Source of the DNA: Mesodorylaimus sp. YZB2_4
Taxonomy: Eukaryota; Nematoda; Enoplea; Dorylaimida; Dorylaimidae
DNA: 64,000 nt
Direction: 5' to 3'
Assembly (NCBI GenBank): GCA_030248295.1
Contig: JASANH010001463.1
Location: 124,001-188,000, forward strand
A program made the translations under genes and the position numbers. Of this stretch, positions 33,310 to 44,403 are shown in pieces (within the stretch, counting starts at the first letter, position 1; each line of letters starts with the position of its first letter). The notes under the pieces are model-generated. The model had not been told where the DNA came from. It saw only the letters and a list, made by a program, of their open reading frames with translations, and ran no database searches.

Positions 33310-33999
33310 GAAAAGTATGGTCTATAAGTCTTCGGGGAAGGCATGCTCTAGACAACTTGCTAGGTGACTAATCTTGGGGCTGGGCCTTGACTTCTTCTAG
33401 GAGGTTGCTTTATATTGATGATCCTCGAGCGTCAGCGACTAGAACTGTACGTTTTGGTGATATGATCGTTTTTCTGTACCTTCGAACTTTGTGACTGGGT
33501 CTGGTCATGTTGTCTGATGCGCCCCTGAAGTGTTTTGCGTGGATCTAAACGTGACCTGAGCAAAGCTAACAACCCGGTTGCATGTGGTCGTTGAGAGCAG
33601 TGATGGGAACTGTCTATTGCAGTGAACCCTTCGTCTGTAATCACGATGTATCGCGAGAGAAACGCAAGAGAAAAGGGCGTGAGGAGGTAAGAGCCAGTGA
33701 CTATCGGATATCAGTTCTGACCTGTGCTAGCACACCCCCTCCCATGACCCGAAAATCTAGTGCAGGCTCACGCCCTTTGGCTTGGGTTGCATGCGAGAAG
33801 CTTTTTTGCCTTGCATGACTTCAGGGAGACAATAATGCTAGCCACATAATGAGGTTGCTTTCAGAAGTAAGAAAGAGGTCATGGGTGCAGTACGCCACAC
33901 GAGGCCGCCCTTCATTCCAAGGATGTCGATTCCTGAATTGCCAGAGGACGACGAAGACACCGAGCCAGCCGATCGCCTTGGGAGACCGAAATTGGACCG
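33310..33999 (+). pseudogene. inverted partial copy of the MBD gene (intron + exon 2)
   Basis: Read on the plus strand, 33310-33439 and 33653-33965 match the minus strand of 15010-14507. Shared markers include GGTCTATAAGTC, AGGCATGCTCTAGACAA, GATGATCCTCG, CAGTGACTATCGGA, CACGCCCTTTGGCTTGG and TTGCCTTGCATGACTTCAG. At the exon-2 position the frame from ATG near 33880 encodes RMSIPELPEDDEDTEP, close to the functional gene's SIPELPEVGEDDEP. The splice acceptor and Cys-rich patch are lost and exon 1 is absent. The 213-bp repeat has inserted in the middle. The copy is therefore a dead fragment, although its short acidic frame (about 38 codons) is still open. Confidence 0.75.
33440..33652 (+). repeat. 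216-bp dispersed repeat, copy 2 (insertion in MBD copy)
   Basis: Nearly identical to 32697-32912. The MBD-derived flanks on either side show where the insertion happened: GATGATCCTCGAGCG on the left and GCGAGAGAAACGC on the right would be close to contiguous in the parental intron. The high identity to copy 1 means recent movement or conversion. Confidence 0.75.
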
Positions 34000-34387
34000 T
34001 TAGTTCCGGTGAGTCAGAGTGAGATGGTGGATTCAGACTGACGAAGACAGCCCATCGCGTCCTGGCCGTGCCAACATCGACCGAACCACCGAACCGGCCG
34101 AACCGAACCACCGGATTGGCGATTTTTACCGAACCGAACCGAGCCGGCTTTTTTGGACCGAACCACCGAACCGAACAACCAATTTCGGATTTCCTCTTTT
34201 ATTGGACAAAAACGCGGCCATTTTGTTTGAGGTTTCGTTTTAGCTATAAATTTCTCTGTCCCTTTTTCTTAATTATCTGGTCCTTTCTTCATTATCTTCA
34301 AAATTTCAATTTGAAAAATGGTTAAAAAGGAGTGACTTCTGAATATTTTGAAAATATCGGGTGCCATAAAGAATGACACTAACATAA
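34000..34387. repeat. CCGAACC-type tandem minisatellite and flank
   Basis: At about 34079-34180 degenerate units of CCGAACC/ACCGAACC are repeated more than ten times. The frames through it are Pro/Asn/Arg/Thr repeats with no sign of a real protein. AT-rich sequence follows to 34387. Confidence 0.65.
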
Positions 34388-34726
34388 ATGGCTAGTTTTC
34401 TACGGAAGCAGTCGCGTTGTAGTAAACTTTACACTAACACAGGAAGGATAAAGAATTTGCTTCATGGGGCAGTGCACTCACAAATCAGTGTCCATAATAC
34501 TGAACAGTTGCCTGTACAACAAATGAAAAGTCAGGACCTCAGAAATTTGGTTACACCGCTGGTCATGTCGGGTAAAATTACAGTCAATGATTCCGTTCAA
34601 ATGGAAATGGTTTGCCAGCAGCTGAGAAATATGGAAGAAAGGTATTTGGGAACAACCGGACATCTCAGCACGAATGCTCAAACCCAGAAAGATTCAGAGA
34701 AATGGTGCATGGATCACTTTCCCTGA
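34388..34726 (+). CDS. hypothetical protein, 112 codons
   Basis: An ATG-initiated frame with mixed composition (MASFLRKQSRCSKL..., a basic N terminus then a helical acidic/Gln region QQMKSQDLRNLV). It resembles no family I know. It stands out from the AT-rich surroundings by its length and lack of low complexity. No splice signals are obvious. It could be a remnant of a mobile element, given the repeats to its left. Confidence 0.25.
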   Translation: MASFLRKQSRCSKLYTNTGRIKNLLHGAVHSQISVHNTEQLPVQQMKSQDLRNLVTPLVMSGKITVNDSVQMEMVCQQLRNMEERYLGTTGHLSTNAQTQKDSEKWCMDHFP

Positions 34727-37700
34727 TTTTATCGAAGCTAACCGTAAGCGTTGGCCTCTGAATAGTCCCGATTTGAAAAATTAGACTATTCAGTCTGGGA
34801 AGAATTTGCTCATGCAATGAACTGGGATCGAGTTTAGTCCGAAGCAACTCCAAAAGCTGAGTTGAGGCTTGCCGAAACGAACTCGTTTGGATATTGTGAA
34901 AAAAGTTGTGACAGTTGGTACTTCGGCTATGTCGCGTTTTAAAAACGAATGGTGAATATAATGGCTAGCAAAATAGGTCAAACTGACTCGGAATAGAATG
35001 CTGAGCACAATGGTATAAAAATTTACCACGATAACTTTCAGATTAAGGCTGGTAGTAGGTTATAAATTTATGAAGAGAGCTTGGTCCTACATCTTTTTTT
35101 TCATGTTATGATGTTTCGAATTGGTTATTACAAACTCTGCGCTGAAAAGAATTCCCCACTAAGATGATTCAAACAAAAAGAAGTGAACTGAAAAATAAAT
35201 GAAGGAATCTGGAAATTGACAGACTGGGGTTTCTTAAGTTGGCCATCGATGAATGGAAGAGTGCGCCGCAGGTTTTGCGCTTGTTAGTTCGTTGACGGTT
35301 CTCTAATGGCTTTACGCTCCCTCACCCCGCCGGTCTGAAAAAAGTGGATGTACTGTTTTTGAAACGTGAAGTGTTGCATTTTTTGCAGATTACAGCAGCA
35401 GGATATCTTCCATCACAGGCATCTCACAATTGTCACGACAATGCACATTCAGAATACCAAGTGCCTCAACGAAGTTTTATTGTTTGACTACTCCCCCTAT
35501 GGTATGACGCCGTGTTTGCATGGGCCGTTTACTGCAGAGCTCGCGCAGTTGGCTCCCATATTGTAGGGGCATCGACTGGATCCGATTTGCATAAAAATTA
35601 AATATTATGGCTGCAGGGGTTTTTAGTAAAGTGCACGTGCTAGTGATGGTGGAGCACGGCGATGCCAGAATTATTGCACGGCGGTTGGGCTCCGATGTCA
35701 TCCTTTCTGAACCAGTACAGTATATCACTAGCAGGCCCCTCCTCTTTGTCAGCCTGCGCTGTTACATCTTACGATTAGCAGTTGAATCATTGGCTCCTAT
35801 GGCGTCACTGTGGGAGCGCCATGATATTTAGTCAACGGTGCAAAGTAAAACTGTATGATCGAGGCGATTGCGCCTAACATCTACTGCGCTATACACAACA
35901 TCGGAAATAAGCACTCTTTCCGACAAAGGGCATAGGGATGCCTTCCGTACCATCCATATTTTTGTCGCATATGGACTGATTTTCTTATGTTGTACAAAGT
36001 TGCTTCTCCATTATACTTTAATCAATGACAGCATCTTGAGATAGGGTCAGGACGCCAGCTTCAATTATGATCTTTCGTAGGCAGCAGGCTTGAGTTCTCC
36101 TCTGCATCCGTTTTCACCATCCGCTATACTATACTATACAAAGCCATCACACGCTGGCCTCGTAGCCGTAGTTTTATGAATCGCGACTCGTCATCAGCTA
36201 AGATCTATAAGTATGTATATCGCGAGGTTTAGTGCATGCAAGCATTTCGTGTATGCATTTCACTCATCCTTGCGCCAAATTGAAGAGGTGTTTTATCAGC
36301 GGGTTACACCGCAAATGCGAAACTTGACTAAACGCCAACGATATCTGACGATAAAAAAATGACAGCATGAAGAGGCAATACATCGAGTGCTCAGTTTATT
36401 GGTCAGTCCCTTCCACAGTAATCGATTGCGATCCGACAAAATTTATTGCCTTTTCCAAAAAAGATGACGATAAAAGGAATCTCTAGAGGGGAGCAAAAAA
36501 GAAAGCAATATGAAATTTTGCGCGGCAAGTTTTTCAGATGGTTAGTGTTTAGCAAGTGCGAACGCAGGATCATGGGTCGTAGGAAGCCAAATGAGTGGCA
36601 CATTATAATGCTTGAGAGAGGGGCTGGGGCGGGTATGCGCCTAGATAATACTGTCATCAAGAGTTTTCTCAACGGCATAAGCTGCCAACGTTTCGACATA
36701 TCTTGGCATGGACCGCTCTAGCCCTATGTTCATCAGATTTGAACATCATCCAAATCCCGCTCAGTTGGCGCCAATGGGAAATTTAGACTGTACGATCACG
36801 CATCAAAGTATATTACCACCTTCAAGCGAGTAATACAACCTGCATCTTGCAATGATTGCATGTGGGTGTGCCCTCAACTGCATGCCCCCGTTTGCTTGAA
36901 AAATGTACATGCGCTCATGCGTGGAGCTTTGAACGCTGCAATACGACTGGGTGAAGCTTTTTCATCACGCCAAAAACTCGGGGCAGCCAACCAAGTCTTC
37001 CCAGGGCTGAAACATCACCCTGACGGATAACTCTCCAGCTGCTGGCTCCGTGCAGAGAATCGACTGCCAGTCGAACCTCTACGACAATTCCATCGTTCAC
37101 ACAACGTACAGTTCCAAGGGAGGGAAGGACGATAGCCTGTAAACATATTCTTCTGGTGGTTCTAGCTTTGCCGTGAGGCAGAAGCGTCAGCAAGCTGGTA
37201 TTTTCAAAGCGAGGGTGTAAGTAGATCACCCAGCCGAGGGGAAAGGGGAATGTCATATCCTTTTAACGGAAAGTGTTATTTGAGGCGGCAGGTTGCTGAT
37301 TTGAAATAATGATTTTGAAACTTCAAACCAGTCCATGTTTCTGAGCCCTTTAACTTTCATTTTGACTATTTTGTGGATGTTGTACTGATGGCTTTGTTGT
37401 TTCAGCTGTTCTCGCCCTGAAACGGCTGCTTTGCAAGGCAGTATGATGGCAATGCGCCAGTGTGAGTTCACACTAGCGGCAATGAAGATGGGGTGTAAAA
37501 AAAGCAGGTGCCGAGAGCCTCATTATCAGCTGTGTAACAATCTTACTATATCCAGCATTAAACTACGGTAACAGGCAAATTTTCACGAACCATCTTGTAT
37601 AAAGCATTGCATTAGAATTACCTCCTTGCTCTTGCTGCGCTACTTCATGCATCTCGCACCAGTACAGTAACTCCAGCACTTCAATCTGCGCTCCTAGCGA

Positions 37701-40700
37701 TCCTACTGGAAGACAACTCTTCCGAAGTAAGTTTAGCCACTACTTCAGCCAGCCAAGTCAGGCTTCCAAACTCCCACGAAGTAAGCAGGCATACTGCCCC
37801 TCTTGTTAAGACACGTACTCGATCCATTCAAGAGCGCAAATGCCGGCACAGCAAGCCGCTTTGCCTGTTGATTTCACTTTTTTAGCACCGAGCTTGTGAC
37901 GCAGAAATAGAACAGCAGGGACTTAATTGAAGCATTCCTTTTTTCACTGCAGGATACATGCAACTTGACTGCATCTCTCAAAAATATAATGCCTGGCGTG
38001 CGATGCGATTTCGCGCGAAATTAAAAAATGGCAGTTTAGTTCCCCTTTTCTTCAAGTATTCTCTTGATCGAGTCACCTCAGCAATCGCAATTTAATCGAT
38101 CAAGCATTAGACACATGCAGAATACGCTTAACAACGATGGGCCCTGACACGTTGTAAACAGGAAACACTTTCCAAGGTGCTGTTGAAATCTTTGGTCAGC
38201 TTGGTCGATCCGTCATCATCACGTCCAAACGCCAATGTAATTGATTTGCTCATTTTCCAATTTTCTTAAAAACGCAGCAACACCGGAAATATAAACCGTA
38301 AATGGGTGGCCCGTTCGGACCTTGTCTCTTTCTTTGCCGAACGCGAGTGACGTTGATGGAGTGGAAAGGAACAACAAAAACGGCTGCCCAGCCTCCTTTT
38401 ATTGCTCCTTTGAGAGGCGAAAAAAAATTGTAGCTTGTTACGGCGTGGCTGGTTTTTGTCAAGGAACAGCAAACCCTCTCGTTTGTGACCCGGGTCAGAC
38501 CCTTTTGACATTACCCTTATTTATAGCCCCTTGGCTGGGATCCCTTGAAAACGTAAGCACAAAGGTTCCCGCCAAGATTTAATGCATGCTTTTGGCAAAA
38601 ATCATGATGGCCGCTACAACAAGAAGACACCGTACAGTCCTATCCTTCATCAATTAAAAACTCACGACCGGCCTGATGCGTCTGACTGACGAGTGAGCGC
38701 CTGAATTTACTTGGTTCCTGCCACATTGTCATTTTCAATATTAGTCATGCAGCAGTTGACGAAACATTGTGCTTGGTGACTGCCGCTTTCTACAGTAGTG
38801 TGACAGTGCCTACAATATCGATGGCCCAATTTCGTATTGATCTCTTCTAAACAGCAGCTCTGAACATGTCTGGTGTGCCTGAGTCTGTACACATTCGCAG
38901 CAAACCGATCCCTTCACTGCCGCATATCCATCCTGCTTGACTGTTTCAAGACTGTTCAAGGATATCTGGCACAATGTCAAAGGACCCTTGAGGTTATTCC
39001 GTATCGTTCAAAACCGCCAGCAATGATTTCTACCAATCTGCTATAGTCTATGTTTAATTACTCGATGTGGTCAATTAGTGACCACTGGCTAATAACCCCT
39101 TGCGCAATGACCCCTAACCAAGCTCGGTGCGAGTGTATCTTTGACAAAATAATCGTACTCTCCCACCCTCGGCGGTCCTTGTAAAGTGAATATTTCATGA
39201 GGTGATGAGTGCTGGCCGACAGGTGCATAGCGGGCACTATTATTTTTGAACGCAGAGGTGGTCGAGTCATCGTCTCCGAGGGGGCTGACGCATTTGACCT
39301 CGAAGAACCGGTTACGTAATGCCAGTGCCTTCCTTCCATCTCAGCATGGCTGACCGCAGAGTAGACGCAGCTCTCATTCCGTTCCTTACCGTTCTTAGCC
39401 CCAGATGATTTTCTAAACAGCCTCAAATTGAGCTCTCAATCTCAAAATGACGAATCGATTTCCTCGGTCATTTTTCATCACCCATCCAAAACGGATAAAG
39501 AGCAGGACAATGGGCCTGTGCCAAGTCGAATAAGGAGAAGGCGGATGATAAAATGGTGGGCGCGGATGATCACGCCCCTCGCTTATTGTTGAAACTGATG
39601 CAGAAATATGCATTGCTATACAATGTCCCCATGGTGGTCAATGAAGGCAAAAATTGAATCATAAAAATTGAAAATGTTTTTGGAGACTATTTGTATGTAA
39701 ACTACACGGACTCGCAAACCATGCACTACAATCGCTCTTTTTTACAAACACAAGGCAGTTACTTCATCCTAAAACGCTAGTTTCACATCTGTCCGACAGG
39801 CAGTGGTCGCCCGTTGCTAAACAAATTTGACCTACCTAGACGGTCAGACAGCTGCTGTCTTAGAAAGGATTGTTGTAACAGTCGAAAACAGTGAGGTCAA
39901 GGTCATCAAGCCAGTACTATCCTCAAAGGATTTGTAAAAAATAGTCTGGCTGTAGTCTGGAATTTCGACTTGGACCACCAGGCTTGTCTCGACGATGAGC
40001 GAGAAAGCTTTGAAAGGCAGTTAGAGCCAAATTTAGGTCGGCGCCCGGCGAGATTGGTACGACGGCGGGTTCTGGTTTTTCAGTTGCCATTTTTGAATCA
40101 TGAGTTGCCCAGGGGCTCTTCTTAAGAACCGCCATACTGTAGTCTCTGAGGTGCAGGGATTGGATTACAGGGCGAGGCAATTCTCACCAAAGGCATAGCA
40201 TTTCAAGATGTTTCTTTTCAGGCCCCTTTGTTTTGATTGAATGGGCTTATTGCTGATTCTGCTGGGCCTGGGGTTACACAAATTGCCAATAATTTGAGCC
40301 TGAGGGGATCGCAACCCCGTAGTTGCTTCAAAGGTGGCCCTGAGATTCAATCCCTCAGCGCTCAAATGTTATAATGTTTTGATTTGTAGTAATTTAGGCC
40401 TCGTAATTAAGATGTCATACTTTAGACAGAATACTTCTTTCATGGCTTAATATGGGGGGGGGGGCAGAAAAGGCAGCAAACCTCCTGTTCCATGGCATGT
40501 CTCGGGCATAGTGTGATTCTCCACGCCATCCGACACGCGATCTCGACCTTGGCGTGATAGCGAGAGCCATTCGTCCCGTATTGTGGGTTCCATATCACGC
40601 AAGAGTCAGTAGCCGTCACATCTGATAGACCCGCATCTCACGTCCCCTGGCAGTGTGGAAGCGGGCTAGGCCCTGAGCCCAGTAACCCGCTTTGACATCT

Positions 40701-43700
40701 CGTGTGAACCTGGACTTTGTTTGAACTGAGGGCTCGTGGATGCGCCATCTCATTCTGTACGCGGTCTTCCCTCCCACCTGTCGCAAGTTACCATGCGTAA
40801 AACAAACATAACTGAGTATCGTAATGGCGTGGTCTAGGTCCAGGGGCGACTACCTTTTCGCCTTCCTGGGTGCTTGATAGGTCACATAGTCCTTTCCCTG
40901 ACCTCACGACCGCTCGGCCACCGGCCAGTCGACTAATTACTAAAACGCGATATTACAGTCTAGGAAGGCGACCCCAGACGCCTTAGACCCACCACGTCCC
41001 CTCTTCATTGTCGACTCGACCGCCGTCGGTGTCGGTGGTTCCGGGCATTGTCTTTTGGTCGGTGTGGAATCTGTCTCGTTATTTGTGTACTCGGACGAAA
41101 CAGTGATACTGGGGTGTTGCTCCGACAAGACAGTGCTGTGAACCGCAACTGCCATGTCGTCGCCATTCTGGTAAGTTATCAGCTTGCGATTTTTGAATTT
41201 CCTGGTCTTTTTCGTTTTTTTCTAATATTTGCTCGGCTGGCTGAGTCCGTTTATTCTAATTTCTCTGACTGACATGAGTTCTCCAATTACAGTACTCCTG
41301 TTTATCCTTGAGCCGGCGCGAACTCGATGCCCTTTTCCTAAACTCCTCTCTACCCGCTTTATACTTTTGGGGAATGGCAGCAAAAAACACTCGACACACG
41401 TGCGTCGATTGACGGCGGTCAACAAGGACGAAATGGCGATCGGCGACCGATTCGTGCTCGGACTAAGAAGCGTATGATGCAGAGTTGACTTTGATTTATA
41501 ATGTCGCGCCAACGGTCGCGCGTGCCGTCACCAAATGTGACGTGGTGCCGTGTACGGTGCTGGGACCAAACCGTAATTATGCCCTTGATCGTCCAACTAG
41601 TCTACTAGTGCTTTTTATATACTATTTTCCTGGGAGAGTAGGTTACGTAGTAGTGACTGGCCGTAGAAAAAGGTAGTTTTTCAAATACATAAGACGCGCG
41701 TCGGACAGCGGCAATGAATCGCCAATTTTGGCCTTTAAGGTCACGCGCGGTGGCCCTTGTTCAGTGTATAACCTCGTTTTCCTTCTCGTTCCCCTTTTTG
41801 TCGTGTAGCGTAGCGTATATGGCAATCGTTTTGCGCTGGCGACGAGGCTGCCGAAAGCGAATTTGGTAGGTAAGAGTCAGCAGTCCGTTACTTACTATTA
41901 TTATTATTGCCATCTTCAATGTGTGTGTAGTCAACGGGTGGCTCGTCTGACGGGTTTCTTTTTCCTTTCTTATCTAGTCGTATTGAGCGTTAGATTTTGG
42001 TTCGATTAGCCCGAGGTTATTTACGTTTAAGGCGGACGAGGTTGGCTTAGGTCCTTTTCTCCTTTGCGCCTGTCTCGACCTTGAACGCTTCGAGGACTCC
42101 GAGCGCACTCCGTCAGAGCGCACAGTTTATCTTCTCGCACTTTTTCGAATTAGAGGACTCAGAAAACGATTTATCTCCTTCTTGACTCGTCGCCAGTTCG
42201 ACTTAAGTCGAGGATCCGAGGACCCCACCTGTCTGAAGATCGTATCACATCGATTACATAGTGCCATTTGATTGGGCTGATAAGATGGAGTCGAACAGGA
42301 TCTTTGACACCGACAGGTATGATTGCCGGTTATGTGGGAGTGGGATAGTTTTCGTACTTCAAGTGCGCCTTACACAGCTTAAAAATTCATATCGCTACCG
42401 ATTATGTCATGTTCGGGGATACGATGTTGGCCGTCCCGTCGAAGCGCTTATGTCGTTCGTTAATAAGTTTTCGCTTATCTAACTTATCCTTGTCATTCTC
42501 ATATCTTCACCCATCTTCTTTGACAGGGGCATGCATCTTGCGCAATTTTTTTTCGCTTATAAAATTTGCACAACATAGCTTACCAAAAAAACATCGTACA
42601 TTCCCATAGCGATAGTTCCCGTCCTAGCGCTCGTGCTGCAATGATGAATGGCTTTCCACTTACCACCTGTGCATGGAATTGGTGAAAACAGGAAACGTGC
42701 AACAGCTCAATATCATTTCCACATTGGGCCACTCGGCTAGCCTTGTAAGCATTGTGGGAACGGGCGATGACATGCTCTTCGGGAGCACGTGCGCGCTCGA
42801 AGCCATGTCAATGGACAAATGGCTAATTAGGTGGTTTAGGGTCAATGAGAGCGGTCTAGATCATAGCCGTTTGGTGGTGTCCACTTGGCCTCGATGACAA
42901 TACGAAACCTGTCGTGTGCTTTTAAGCGTTAAGCGTCAACACGTGTCGGAGTGGACGGTGTATTTTTCTAAATGCTCTTTTCGCTCATTTGGGAGACGAG
43001 ATTGTTTACTGGGTTTCAGGATCGTTTGGCCTCGCTGACCACGATTCTATCAAAGGTACCGATTGACTAAGACAGGTGCTAGCTGGGGGTACAGTGGTTC
43101 GCGTGGAACGGCAATGACCGCGTCCGAACTCGCAACCGTTGGTCGTGCTTACACCTGTTCTCATTCGTCTTACTCCGTAGTCGTCAAATTTCGAAATTCT
43201 TCGATTTGATTTTCTTGGCTAGCAGTTGCTTCCATTAGTTTTTTCGTCTCGACTGCCTGGCGCGAGTCGAAGATTTGGGTGTGGACACGAGTGAGAAGGT
43301 AAACGGGTGGTGGGGGTTGAGGTTTCACTGCGAAACGGCATATGCTCTTAGTTTTTGCTATACATTATCGAAACGGCGGGAGATGGTGTTGTTACGGGTG
43401 CCAGTGCATTTGTTTCTTTTGGCGCAGTTACCGATCGAGTGCGAGCGTAACCGACAGCCAGCTGGTCGAGTGGACAGCCCAGTCCCTGGCCAGCCGATAG
43501 TGAGCAAGATTAGCTGCCAATGCGCCCATAAGCTGCCAGCATACGACACGACTTTTGCTTTGCGTAACTTTTTTTCTTAACCAGCCAGCTTGCTGATCGG
43601 CAATAAAACTCGCGAAAGGTGTCTTTGCATATGGGCCTGTTCTGACAGTCTTTCCTTCGCTCGGACTGCCCCCTCGCCCGTACTATAAATATCGGCATCG

Positions 43701-44403
43701 TAAGGGAGTACGCTGCGTCGTACTACATCTCGAGGGCTCGTGGAGGGGCGTGGCTCACACGACTGGCCCCGTACGATTAGACCAATGGACGACAACTGGC
43801 GCCCGTCGTTTGTCCATGACGTGTCTTGATTTTTATTGCCACCGCGGCCCTCTCTCAGATCGGTGGTTTCGCAGCTCGTCGGTTAGCTTCCATCGAAGGC
43901 TGTGCATTGAATCTGTTGACAGCTGGATCCGTTTTCGCGCCGTTTGCCGCTTTCTAGTCGGCGAGTGCTGAGGTCGGTTCGGTGTTAGCTTGTTTTCTGT
44001 AGTCTGCTTTTATGAACCATTAAGCACAATAGACCGATTTGTGATGTGCCCATTCGAATATCATTGTGTTTGTGTCGGGTGTGGGAATAAGATACGGGTG
44101 TACCTAAAGTAGCCACCAACACCCGCTATCGGTCGGCCCACGAAGATCTCGTGTTCACTTGTTGACAAACCCATTCTTATGCCTCGGCATACTCGGCAGT
44201 GTGATATTGCTTCGACTAGCCCTTGTGTTCTATAGTCGGCAAAACTTGGCAGATCTGCTGATGGGGAAGGCGATAAGGACGGCGCCAGGCAGTCTGCTCT
44301 GTTTGAAAACATTACTCCTATGCCCCGCATATAAGACGAGTTTTGCGAGGCGTGTTATCGGGGGCTAGTTTTCTTGTGAAAACATAACTTTTTTATTTCC
44401 AGA
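34727..44403. other. about 9.7 kb gene-poor interval
   Basis: I find no recognisable gene. The least random frames are 36446-36721 (+, 91 codons, basic), 37256-36915 (-, 113 codons) and 39426-39058 (-, 122 codons); none shows a domain, signal peptide or splice support. A dispersed 80-bp repeat lies at 35845-35925 and a G run near 40454. Around 40.9-43.9 kb the sequence becomes richer in CG dinucleotides with several spliced-looking GTAAGT motifs, so non-coding or 5' UTR exons of the 44.4 kb gene may lie here. Confidence 0.45.
35845..35925. repeat. 80-bp dispersed repeat, copy 2
   Basis: Same-orientation match to 7597-7676: GTAAAACTGTATGATCGAG start, TTGCGCCTAACAT core, CACTCTTTCCGACA end. 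Flanks are unrelated, so the shared part defines the element. No inverted-repeat partner like that at 7811-8041 is seen beside this copy. Confidence 0.65.

Noticed and set aside
32697-33652. A complete small LTR element (TRIM) bounded by the two 216-bp repeats
   Set aside because: The interval between them contains MBD-gene intron sequence that continues on the far side of copy 2, so the repeats are separate insertions, not the ends of one element.
40940-41155. 71-codon minus frame rich in Thr, Ser and Pro
   Set aside because: Equally protein-like frames occur on the opposite strand beside a GTAAGT motif; I cannot decide which, if either, is an exon.
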